Shown here: positions 33,733-41,154 of the stretch, in pieces
Position numbering within the stretch: position 1 is the first letter of the stretch
Layout: each line of letters opens with the position of its first letter
NCBI RefSeq assembly: GCF_003583985.1
Contig: NZ_QXML01000005.1
Span: forward strand, 307,675-371,674
Origin: Algoriphagus lacus
Lineage (GTDB): Bacteria > Bacteroidota > Bacteroidia > Cytophagales > Cyclobacteriaceae
DNA length: 64,000 bases
Reading direction: 5' to 3'
The notes under the pieces: generated by a model
What the model was told of the DNA's origin: nothing
Database searches by the model: none
What the model saw: only the letters and a program-made list of their open reading frames with translations
Made by a program: the position numbers and the translations under genes

Positions 33733-35139
33733 ATGGAATGGGTCAGTAATTCCTGCAAAAAAGGGATTTCCTGGTTTCCTTCGAAAAATTTAAATTGGGG
33801 TAGACTGATCAACTCCTCTGTCGATCCAACTGTGAATCCAAACCCGAAGGATTTCCAAATTCAGAAAAACAATCCCAGGCTGATCAATTCCTGGGCGATG
33901 TACGATTGGGCAAATTCCGTCTACGCCTTGGTGGTAGCCTCGGCGATTTTTCCGGCATACTACAACACCATCACTCGGGTAGATGGCGTCAGCAAAATCA
34001 GCCTTTGGGGAATAGAAATCGAAAATACAGCGGCCTATTCTATCACGCTCGGGCTGGCATTTGGTCTCATAGCCTTTATTTCCCCTTTGATTTCCTCGAT
34101 CGCGGATTATAAAGGCAACCACAAATCCTTCATGCGCCTGTTTTGCTATGTTGGGGCATCGGGATGCATGGTCTTATTTTTCTTTGATCAGGTTGATGGG
34201 GCAAGCTTAGCTCTTTTGGGATTGTTTTTCGCCACCGTTGGATATAGCGGAAGCATTGTTTTTTACAATTCCTACCTCCCTGCCATCACCACGCCGGATC
34301 GACAGGATCAGGTCAGTGCCAAAGGCTATGCCTTCGGCTATATCGGCGCGACCACTTTGCTTATTTTCAATTTGATCATGATCCTCAATCAGGAGAAACT
34401 TAGTATGGAGGACGACACCTTTTTCCCCAGATTATCCTTTCTATTGACAGGTATCTGGTGGATAGGTTTTGCCCAGATTCCCCTGTCCCACCTTCCCAAA
34501 GGACTTAACCCCTTCAATAAAGGAGGACAAGATTTCCTGAACGGCTATCGGGAACTGGCAAAAGTCTGGCAAAGGCTGAAGTCGACCCCCCGCCTGAAAG
34601 TCTTCCTCTTCAGCTTTTTCTTCTACATCATGGGGGTACAGACGGTCATGTTTATGGCTTCTTCATTTGGGGAAAAGGAAGTAGGCCTAAGCATCACCTC
34701 CTTGATTGTGACCGTGCTTTTGCTGGAATACCTGGGAATCGGAGGCGCTTTTCTTTTTGCCAAAATTTCCAAAACCATCGGAAACATCAAGGCCCTGATG
34801 ATCTTGGTCTCGACTTGGATTGCAATCTGTGTGGGAGCTTTTTTTATCCAAACTCCCATGCATTTCTACATAGCAGCATTTTTCATTGGGCTGGTGATGG
34901 GCGGTATTCAGTCACTCTCCCGTTCCACCTATGGTAAAATGATCCCGGAAACGGGGAACACTGCCGGGTTTTTCAGCTTTTTCGATGTCAGTGAAAAAAC
35001 AGCGATCATGTGTGGCTTGGTCCTGTGGGGGCTTTTGGACAATCTGACCGGAAGCATGCGGAATTCCATAGTGGCGCTTGCCCTGTGGTTCAGCATCGGG
35101 TTGATTTTGCTTTGGAGACTTAAATGGATGGAGAAGTAA
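33733..35139 (+). CDS. MFS transporter of the UMF1/Atg22-like family
   Basis: About 468 residues from the ATG at 33733. The family signature starts with LINSWAMYDWANSVYALVVASAIFPAYYNT, as in UMF1/Atg22 permeases (x-x-x-W-x-x-YDWANS-x-(F/Y)), so the true start may be the GTG at 33832, which gives a short N-terminus; the extra residues before it look unlike the family. About twelve membrane segments follow, with the cytoplasmic loop motif SSIADYKGNHKSFMRLF between TM2 and TM3 (MFS A-like motif) and GLVMGGIQSLSRSTYGKMIPE in the second half. The yeast relative exports vacuolar amino acids; the bacterial substrate is unknown. It is monocistronic. Confidence 0.88.
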   Translation: MEWVSNSCKKGISWFPSKNLNWGRLINSSVDPTVNPNPKDFQIQKNNPRLINSWAMYDWANSVYALVVASAIFPAYYNTITRVDGVSKISLWGIEIENTAAYSITLGLAFGLIAFISPLISSIADYKGNHKSFMRLFCYVGASGCMVLFFFDQVDGASLALLGLFFATVGYSGSIVFYNSYLPAITTPDRQDQVSAKGYAFGYIGATTLLIFNLIMILNQEKLSMEDDTFFPRLSFLLTGIWWIGFAQIPLSHLPKGLNPFNKGGQDFLNGYRELAKVWQRLKSTPRLKVFLFSFFFYIMGVQTVMFMASSFGEKEVGLSITSLIVTVLLLEYLGIGGAFLFAKISKTIGNIKALMILVSTWIAICVGAFFIQTPMHFYIAAFFIGLVMGGIQSLSRSTYGKMIPETGNTAGFFSFFDVSEKTAIMCGLVLWGLLDNLTGSMRNSIVALALWFSIGLILLWRLKWMEK

Positions 35140-35260
35140 TGATGGACCTATGGCAAATCCGATAGGTCAAAGGACGACAGTCCACGGTCCACTACAGCCC
35201 CATCCAAATTGGAGGTCTTTTCAAAAAGGCTATCACTGAATTTTCCCAAAAGGAAAAACC

Positions 35261-37432
35261 CTAAAACACCAGCAAGCCGTGTTCTTTCAGGATCTCCCAC
35301 ACCTCTGAGTCCACGAGTTCCTCGAAGTCTCCCATCTCTGCTTCGTAACTCTCCCGAATGGGTTTCAGCGTATTCAGTGCCTCGGTATAGCTCACCTTTG
35401 CCAGGAGCCAGCACACCCATTCCCCGAGTTCGAGGGGAAGTTCGACAGCGAAATCCTCCTTTTTCCCGGAGAAAATCAACTCGCAAAAACCTTCTTCCGC
35501 CTCCATCAATTCAGGCTGCGCCCCGATCCAAAGGATGCGGTTTTGATCCTTGTAGGATTGTGCAGGAGAATTTTCGATTTGCTGTTGAATGTATTTTTTG
35601 GGAATTGTGGTGGGCGGCACCTTGGTGTCAAACCAGTTTTTCAGCGGAATATCAAAGCCTACCCCATGCATGTAATTGAAGAGAGATTTTCGAAGTCCTT
35701 CGGAAAAAAGCGCGTGATCCACGCCTACAAGATCTTCAAAATCCAGTTCATTGTTGGCAAAAGACCCTTCTTCAAGGTCTTTTCGCTTCACTCCAAAAGC
35801 CTTGGGATCAAGCCCCACCGGACTATGCGCGGTCATGGCGAAGCGATGCCAAAAACCTGATTGTAACACACCAGCCTCAAACAGCTGACGCACCATTTCC
35901 ATGGAGTCAATCGTTTCCTGAGCAGTCTGAGTGGGATAGCCATACATCAGGTAGGCATGCACCATGATCCCGGCTTGGGTAAAATGATTCGTGACCTGAG
36001 CAACCTGTGCCACAGTCACACCCTTTTTGATCAGAGCCAACAGCCGGTCGGAGGCCACTTCCAATCCTCCCGATACAGCGATGCAACCCGATGCCCGAAG
36101 CAACCGGCAGAGATCGGCTGTGAAACTGCTTTCAAAGCGGATATTGGTCCACCAGACGACCACCAAGCCTCTTCTCAGAATCTCGATTGCCAAGTCCCGC
36201 ATCAGTGCAGGCGGCGCGGCTTCATCCACGAAGTGAAACCCGTTGGTACCCGTTTGGGCCATGATTTCCTCGATCCGATCGCAAAGGATGGACGCATTGA
36301 TCGGTTCGTAGCGCCCGATGTAGTCCAGGGAAATGTCGCAGAAGGTACACTTCCCCCAGTAGCAGCCATGGGCTAGCGTGAGCTTATTCCAACGCCCATC
36401 ACTCCACAGTCGGTGCATGGGATTGGCTACTTCGATCACTGAAAGGTAGTCCCGCAAGGGTAAATCACTGTAATCCGGCGTACCGACTTCCCTCTGAGGC
36501 AGGTCTTTGACTGCCGAATTATTCACAAATTTCACCTGCCCATCGACGCGGACAAAAGTGCGTTTCAAGTCAGTTAGCGGCCTTTTTCCATCCAGGTATT
36601 CCAACAGCAAACTGATCGGAGCTTCCCCGTCGTCCAGGGTAATAAAGTCGATGTAGTCAAATACACGAGGTTCCTTGAGCGATCGGAGTTCGGTATTCGG
36701 GTACCCTCCTCCCATCCAGACTTTGATTTGAGGATGATGGGATTTGAGGTATTGGCCACACTTGAGTGCGCCATAGAGATTGCCGGGAAAAGGAACCGTA
36801 AAAGCCACCGATTCGGGTTGGTAGGCTTGGATTTTTTCCTCCAAAAGCTCAAGCAGGATCGAATCGATCAGGCCCAGAGGTTGATTTAGCGCCTCCTCCA
36901 TCTCGTCAAAAGTCGATGCCGACATCCCCAATCGCTCCGCATAGCGACTAAATCCAAAATGCGGATCAACGGCTTCAGTAATCAGATCTCCGATATCCTC
37001 CAAGTAAAGTGTGGCCAAATACCTTGCTTTGTCGCGAACTCCCAAGGTACCGAATGCCCATTCCAGGTCATCCAACTGCTCAAATCGACTGGCCTCGGGA
37101 AGGAAATTCCCTTCCGAAATGGTGTAGGCCAAAGTTGGATTTTTGTCCTGGAAAAAATCAATCACCGGCCCGATGGTCTGCAGGTAGCTTGCTTTCATTC
37201 GGAGGATGCGGGCAGAGTTGTCTGAGAGTTCGCCGGCTTTTTGCGAAGCGATTTCAAAAACCCGGGTAAGTCCTTTTTTGGAGAAAAGCTTCAGGATCAC
37301 CTCGATACCCAAGTCAGCCTGTCGGGAAGACATACTGAGTGTATTCAAAAAACCCTTGATATAGGCCGTCGCCGGATAAGGCGTGTTAAGTTGGGTAAAA
37401 GGCGGGGTGATTAACAGAACTCGGGTGGACAC
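35261..37432 (-). CDS. Cobalamin-binding-like radical SAM protein
   Basis: A protein of 723 residues from a GTG start (VSTRVLLITPPFTQLNTPYPATAYIKGFL); no ATG precedes it in frame. The N-terminal 200 residues are unusual helical sequence. Then comes a Rossmann-like B12-binding region (YQPESVAFTVPFPGNLYGALKCG...KVWMGGGYPNTEL) without the DxHxxG His, followed by the radical SAM core with the 4Fe-4S motif CYWGKCTFCDIS (CxxxCxxC). Further core signs are HFVDEAAPP, SGGLEVASDRLLALIKKGVT and AHAYLMYGYPTQ-like residues. The C-terminal 170 residues are a separate domain. The chemistry and substrate are unknown; methyl transfer or ring rearrangement are typical for the superfamily. Confidence 0.87.
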   Translation of the reverse strand: MSTRVLLITPPFTQLNTPYPATAYIKGFLNTLSMSSRQADLGIEVILKLFSKKGLTRVFEIASQKAGELSDNSARILRMKASYLQTIGPVIDFFQDKNPTLAYTISEGNFLPEASRFEQLDDLEWAFGTLGVRDKARYLATLYLEDIGDLITEAVDPHFGFSRYAERLGMSASTFDEMEEALNQPLGLIDSILLELLEEKIQAYQPESVAFTVPFPGNLYGALKCGQYLKSHHPQIKVWMGGGYPNTELRSLKEPRVFDYIDFITLDDGEAPISLLLEYLDGKRPLTDLKRTFVRVDGQVKFVNNSAVKDLPQREVGTPDYSDLPLRDYLSVIEVANPMHRLWSDGRWNKLTLAHGCYWGKCTFCDISLDYIGRYEPINASILCDRIEEIMAQTGTNGFHFVDEAAPPALMRDLAIEILRRGLVVVWWTNIRFESSFTADLCRLLRASGCIAVSGGLEVASDRLLALIKKGVTVAQVAQVTNHFTQAGIMVHAYLMYGYPTQTAQETIDSMEMVRQLFEAGVLQSGFWHRFAMTAHSPVGLDPKAFGVKRKDLEEGSFANNELDFEDLVGVDHALFSEGLRKSLFNYMHGVGFDIPLKNWFDTKVPPTTIPKKYIQQQIENSPAQSYKDQNRILWIGAQPELMEAEEGFCELIFSGKKEDFAVELPLELGEWVCWLLAKVSYTEALNTLKPIRESYEAEMGDFEELVDSEVWEILKEHGLLVF

Positions 37433-37469
37433 GAAATCGATGGTTTTTGCGATTCAAAGATCGGTTAAT

Positions 37470-37497
37470 TCACCGCAGAGGCGCAGAGAACGCTGAG
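37470..37497. repeat. Left arm of the 28-bp inverted repeat around the GxxExxY gene
   Basis: The sequence TCACCGCAGAGGCGCAGAG plus nine more bases is matched in inverse orientation at 37994-38021 (24 of 28 positions). GxxExxY genes in other genomes often sit next to similar CACCGCAGAGG...GCAGAG sequence; that recollection is the only outside support. Confidence 0.75.
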
Positions 37498-37610
37498 ATT
37501 TTTTTAGAGGAGGATAATTCAATTCCGATATGCCATTAAGCCACTAGAGGATTTTAACTAAATTGACTATCAATTATTTAAACAGATTTTTAAAGCCAAA
37601 ACTTCCTTTT

Positions 37611-37988
37611 ATGCTTGAAAATGAAATTTCATCTCAAATCATTGGAGCTGCCATAGAAGTGCATAAACACTTGGGCCCTGGCTTGTTGGAAAGCAGCTAC
37701 GAAGCATGTCTTGTTTACGAATTACGAAACAGGGGATTAGATGTTAAATCGCAAATACCTCTCCCTGTGATTTACAAAGGGATTGAGTTGGAAACTGGAT
37801 ATCGAATCGATATTTTAGTTGAAAATCAGGTAATTATTGAAATCAAATCGGTAGATCAATTGGATGGGATCCATATTGCACAACTTCTAACTTATCTGAA
37901 GTTGACCAATTTAAAACTTGGATTATTAATCAATTTCAACTCCGTAAGATTGATCGATGGAGTCAAGCGGATTGCAAATAATCTTTAA
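37611..37988 (+). CDS. GxxExxY family protein
   Basis: A protein of 125 residues starting [34 protein letters not shown]. The GxxExxY motif is GLLESSY near residue 23. The rest shows a PD-(D/E)XK-like layout: [33 protein letters not shown], with the D in RIDILV and the E-x-K in IEIKS as likely catalytic residues of a nuclease-like fold. Members are widespread, frequently duplicated and often near repeats, with no agreed function. An in-frame upstream start (37563) was rejected because the family begins near MLENE. The gene is AT-rich and enclosed by a 28-bp imperfect inverted repeat. Confidence 0.88.
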   Translation: MLENEISSQIIGAAIEVHKHLGPGLLESSYEACLVYELRNRGLDVKSQIPLPVIYKGIELETGYRIDILVENQVIIEIKSVDQLDGIHIAQLLTYLKLTNLKLGLLINFNSVRLIDGVKRIANNL

Positions 37989-37993
37989 TTTTT

Positions 37994-38021
37994 CTCTGCG
38001 TCCTCTGCGACTTTGCGGTGA
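37994..38021. repeat. Right arm of the 28-bp inverted repeat around the GxxExxY gene
   Basis: Inverse-orientation partner of 37470-37497 (24/28 identical). It begins 5 bp after the GxxExxY stop and ends 4 bp before the TATATTTG element of the next gene, so an insertion may have supplied or disturbed that promoter. Confidence 0.75.
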
Positions 38022-38025
38022 GTTA

Positions 38026-38033
38026 TATATTTG
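38026..38033 (+). promoter_or_regulatory. -7 element before the DUF1456 gene
   Basis: TATATTTG fits TAnnTTTG and ends 5 bp before the ATG at 38039, so the transcript could be leaderless or nearly so. The only -33 candidate is an imperfect TCTG at 38004-38007, inside the right repeat arm. Confidence 0.4.
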
Positions 38034-38038
38034 CAACC

Positions 38039-38506
38039 ATGAGTAACAACGACATCCTCCGCACTCTGCGCTATACCTTCCACTTCCATGACCATAAAAT
38101 GGCCGAAATATTCGCCTTGGGAGGGAAAGAACTCTATGCCGAGGAAGTCAGCCTTTGGCTCAAAAAAGAAGACGATCCCGATTTTAAAAAACTCTACGAC
38201 AAGGATTTAGCCCATTTTCTCAATGGCCTGATTATCCTCAACCGAGGCAAAAAAGACGACCAAATTGCCGAAGCTGAAAAATCACTCAACAACAACGGGA
38301 TCCTCCGCAAACTCAAAATCGCTCTCAATTTTAAGGATGAAGACATGCTCGAAATCTTCGCCCTGCGAGGCTTCCGACTAAGCAAACACGAACTCAGTGC
38401 CTTTTTCCGAAATCCTTCCCAAGCCCAATACCGGGAATGCAAAGACCAGGTTCTTCGCAATTTCCTGATGGGCTTGCAAATGAAATACCGTCCGAAAGAA
38501 GACTGA
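38039..38506 (+). CDS. DUF1456 (YehS-like) protein
   Basis: A protein of 155 residues made of two copies of the DUF1456 unit: NNDILRTLRYTFHFHDHKMAEIFALGGKELYAEEVSLWLKKEDDPDF...FLNGLIILNRGKK, then NNGILRKLKIALNFKDEDMLEIFALRGFRLSKHELSAFFRNPSQAQYRECKDQVLRNFLMGLQ. The family is short, helical and of unknown function; E. coli YehS is the best-known relative. The start MSNNDILRTL was chosen over a longer frame at 38018 that would begin inside the repeat arm. No partner gene is adjacent. Confidence 0.88.
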   Translation: MSNNDILRTLRYTFHFHDHKMAEIFALGGKELYAEEVSLWLKKEDDPDFKKLYDKDLAHFLNGLIILNRGKKDDQIAEAEKSLNNNGILRKLKIALNFKDEDMLEIFALRGFRLSKHELSAFFRNPSQAQYRECKDQVLRNFLMGLQMKYRPKED

Positions 38507-38639
38507 AACACCAGTTCAACTTCTTCCCAATCTTTTTAGCAGGATTCTCAACCATTGGCCTGTGAGTGAGGTCATTCACATCAGTTGAAAATTGCAAATT
38601 CAAGGGGGCAGTATGATATTTCGGTAAACTCATCCAACT

Positions 38640-38825
38640 ATGGAATCCAAAAAAGGTCTCAACTTCTTTTTAGTCATCATTGCTCTGATCGTAGGCGCAG
38701 CATTTTTCAGAAACGTAAGCATCAGTAACCTGACCGTGGAAGATCCCGCACTTACGGCGATCTATTTTATTGTGTTTGCCACTTCAGTTTATTTGATCAT
38801 CAGTGATCGAAAGTCAAAAACCTAA
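38640..38825 (+). CDS. Small two-helix membrane protein
   Basis: A protein of 61 residues: MESKKG, a membrane segment (LNFFLVIIALIVGAAFF), a polar linker (RNVSISNLTVEDPAL), a second segment (TAIYFIVFATSVYLIIS) and a basic tail (DRKSKT). I do not recognise a family. The basic ends flanking two helices and the clean ATG support a real gene. It lies between the DUF1456 gene and a 312-bp gene-free stretch ending at the putative cassette, with no visible operon partner. Confidence 0.6.
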   Translation: MESKKGLNFFLVIIALIVGAAFFRNVSISNLTVEDPALTAIYFIVFATSVYLIISDRKSKT

Positions 38826-39136
38826 GAATTTCCAGCGAAAACATCCCTAGCTGTTTAGTATTCAAAAAACCCTTCCTATTTTGATTCCGCAAGCGGGTTT
38901 ATTTCCACTCCACATTTTTACCACCTGATTTTTAACGCAAATGACTGCAAAGGCAAAAACTGAGTTTTCTGGGATTTTAACCGTGCGGCAAAAGAACCGG
39001 AGACTTTTGGAAAAAGCTCCTCAAAAAAACCATCCCATTCAGGTCAGGAACCCAAACTAATTCAAAAATACCCGCAATTACTGTGCAAGGCATCCAAATA
39101 GGCATGCTTTACGCAGAAAACTGCGCAAACACAATC
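38826..39136. other. Gene-free stretch before the ankyrin cassette
   Basis: No plausible coding frame. It contains a short hairpin CCGC-AA-GCGG (38887-38896) and, next to the cassette boundary, ACGCAG-AAAA-CTGCGC (about 39111-39126). The latter lies just before the G of GTTATGC at 39137 and could be part of the target at which a cassette integrated. No integrase gene or attI-like site is recognisable. Confidence 0.5.
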
Positions 39137-39137
39137 G

Positions 39138-39927
39138 TTATGCGTCACTTTAGACAACAGACCAACATAGAAATCCAATGACAAAAAAGGACATAAAAAT
39201 ATTTTTTAAGGCAGTTTCAGACGGGGACGTTAATCAGGTATCAGAACTCTTGGATAAAAACTCAGAGTATTTGAGTATTTGTAATGTTGCACCACCCAAA
39301 AAAGACGATGGACAATCAGGGCTTCAAGTCGCCTTCAAGACAGGAAACTTTGAAGTTGCCAAACTCCTAATTGACAAAGGGGCGAACGTAAATTTTATGG
39401 AAACTTCTGAAATAAACGAGTGGACAGCTCCTGTTTTACACGACTGTATAAGAGCGACTATTTTTAATTCATACACTCTTCAAAGAGACACAAAAAAGTT
39501 TGACAAAGCTTTTTCACTTTTTGAATTAATGTTAAGCAAAAAGGCAGACCCAAAATCAATTGACTCTTACGGCAACAATTGTTTACACAGAGCATTAATG
39601 GATGCGAGACAAAAGATAGAAAACCCAAGTGCTGACCTGACAAATGGAATTCTTTTAGAACAGCTTCGAAAAATATTTAAAGAACTCATTACTGCAGGGG
39701 CTGACATAAACTCAAGTAACGAAACAAGACCAAGTGCAACAAGTATGGCTAAAAACTTTAAAATGGAGAGGTATGAATTATTTTAAGACAGAAAAGCGAA
39801 CGCATAACAGCACCTACCCAAAAGGCGGGGCTTCGTGTTCCATAGACAACTTTGTGGTTAAACAAACATTAGCTTTTCAAATCAAGCTTTGTGGTAAAAG
39901 TCCCGCCCTTCGGATAGCTGCCAAACG
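39138..39927 (+). mobile_element. Putative lone integron-type gene cassette carrying an ankyrin gene
   Basis: The left boundary is G|TTATGC (39137-39143). The right part holds an attC-like site whose first core, GCATAAC (39802-39808), is the exact reverse complement of GTTATGC, as expected because TTRRRY and RYYYAA come together in a circular cassette. One gene (39178-39786) in the same direction fills almost the entire unit, 41 bp after the left boundary. The gene is distinctly more AT-rich than its neighbours. No integrase or second cassette is visible, so this would be a solitary cassette integrated at a secondary site. Confidence 0.6.
39178..39786 (+). CDS. Ankyrin-repeat protein
   Basis: A protein of 202 residues with no signal peptide. 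Ankyrin repeats are visible as FKAVSDGDVNQVSELLDKNSEY, then SGLQVAFKTGNFEVAKLLIDKGANVNF, FDKAFSLFELMLSKKADPKSIDSYGNNCLHRALMDARQ, and LRKIFKELITAGADINSSNETRPSATSMAKNF. Ankyrin repeats mediate protein binding; no enzyme domain is attached, so the partner is unknown. AT-rich codon use differs from neighbouring genes and suggests recent transfer. The gene sits alone between a cassette-like left boundary and an attC-like right end, which agrees with the one-gene cassettes of integrons. Confidence 0.82.
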   Translation: MTKKDIKIFFKAVSDGDVNQVSELLDKNSEYLSICNVAPPKKDDGQSGLQVAFKTGNFEVAKLLIDKGANVNFMETSEINEWTAPVLHDCIRATIFNSYTLQRDTKKFDKAFSLFELMLSKKADPKSIDSYGNNCLHRALMDARQKIENPSADLTNGILLEQLRKIFKELITAGADINSSNETRPSATSMAKNFKMERYELF

Positions 39928-39933
39928 TTACCA
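39802..39933 (+). other. attC-like recombination site
   Basis: About 130 bp running from GCATAACAGC to GCTGCCAAACGTTACCA. It shows the attC layout: RYYYAAC (GCATAAC) at the left, a final GTT at the right (39927-39929), inner complementary pieces CAGC/GCTG and GGCGGG/CCCGCC, and an AT-rich middle with the related pieces AACTTTGTGGTTAAA and AGCTTTGTGGTAAAA. The base after the right GTT does not fit RRRY fully (GTTACCA), consistent with host sequence rather than another cassette. The last 200 bp to 40139 show no gene. Confidence 0.6.
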
Positions 39934-40139
39934 CCTAAACAAAACCCCTTTCCTAATCCCCTGAAATCCGCTTGCGGAATTAAACTTTCTCCTGTTTCCG
40001 GAATCCAAGTTCCTGAGCTAATGAAAATCGTGTTGACCGGTTTTTCCACTTAAGTAGAAAATTCAGCTTTTCAACACAAGCCCCATTTTTCCTATCCTGA
40101 TTTTGAATAACTTAACCCTATAACCAATCTCGAACACCC

Positions 40140-41027
40140 ATGGAAAAACTCAGAAAAGAAGATATCCCTCAGGAGGCTTTTGATTTGTACGACTATTACT
40201 GCCACAACAAGCTGGACCGCAGGACTTTTGTGGAAAAACTCTCCGCCTATGCCGTAGGCGGGATCACCGTCACTGCGCTGATGAGCTCCATGATGCCGGA
40301 CTACCTCAATACCCGCACCATCGAGCCGACCGACGAGCGGATGCAAAGCTCGGACTATGTGATGTACGACTCCCCCAAAGGCGGTGGCCAAATCAAAGGA
40401 TTGCTGTCCAAACCTGCAGGAAAAGGAAAATTCCCCGGTATTGTTGTGGTACATGAAAACCGCGGCCTCAATCCCTACATCGAAGACGTGGGCAGAAGAT
40501 GCGCCGTGGACGGATTTATCTCCATCGCTCCCGATGCCCTGACTCCGTTGGGAGGCTATCCCGGAAATGACGACGAAGGCCGAACTATGCAGGCTAAGCG
40601 GAATCGGGACGAAATGCTGGAAGACTTCATCGCTGCCTACGAATACCTCAGAAAACACCCAGACTGCAACGGCCATGTCGGCGTGGTAGGGTTCTGTTTT
40701 GGAGGTTGGATATCCAATATGATGGCAGTTCGGATTCCGGATTTGGAGGGGGCAGTGCCTTTTTATGGAGGACAGCCGGCTGTTGAGGATGTTCCAAAAA
40801 TCCAGGCTCCGTTATTGGTGATCTATGCCGCACTTGACGAGCGCGTGAATGCAGGTTGGCCAGCCTACGAGGAAGCCCTCAAAGCCAACAACAAAAAATA
40901 CGAGATGATCAATTACCCCGGCGTCAATCACGGTTTCCATAACAACACCACCCCAAGGTATGACGAGGCCGCAGCCAAAGCAGCCTGGGAAAAGACAATT
41001 GCGTTTTTCAAGGCGAATTTGAAATGA
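40140..41027 (+). CDS. Dienelactone hydrolase family protein
   Basis: A protein of 295 residues, an alpha/beta hydrolase. The N-terminal 50 residues contain LDRRTFVEKLSAYAVGGITVTALMS, a twin-arginine-like motif and hydrophobic stretch, so the protein is probably exported by Tat or anchored. The catalytic part is complete: GIVVVHENRGLNPYIEDVGRR, the nucleophile elbow GVVGFCFGGW with Cys, the acid in VIYAALDERVNAGW and the His in YPGVNHGFHNN. Family members hydrolyse dienelactone or other esters; the true substrate here is unknown. It has its own terminator and no aromatic-degradation genes nearby, so a role in chlorocatechol breakdown is not indicated. Confidence 0.9.
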   Translation: MEKLRKEDIPQEAFDLYDYYCHNKLDRRTFVEKLSAYAVGGITVTALMSSMMPDYLNTRTIEPTDERMQSSDYVMYDSPKGGGQIKGLLSKPAGKGKFPGIVVVHENRGLNPYIEDVGRRCAVDGFISIAPDALTPLGGYPGNDDEGRTMQAKRNRDEMLEDFIAAYEYLRKHPDCNGHVGVVGFCFGGWISNMMAVRIPDLEGAVPFYGGQPAVEDVPKIQAPLLVIYAALDERVNAGWPAYEEALKANNKKYEMINYPGVNHGFHNNTTPRYDEAAAKAAWEKTIAFFKANLK

Positions 41028-41034
41028 TCTCTTT

Positions 41035-41071
41035 AGCTTTTCCAAAGTCCCAAACTTTGGAAAAGCTTTTT
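41035..41071 (+). terminator. Terminator after the dienelactone hydrolase gene
   Basis: AGCTTTTCCAAAGT and ACTTTGGAAAAGCT form a perfect 14-bp stem around a CCCAA loop, followed by TTTT, 8 bp after the stop. Confidence 0.88.
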
Positions 41072-41154
41072 CCCTCACCTATTCCGGAAATGCGTTGAGT
41101 GAGTTCACTCATATCGGCGAAAAACCAAAAACAATTAACTATTAACTATCCTTT

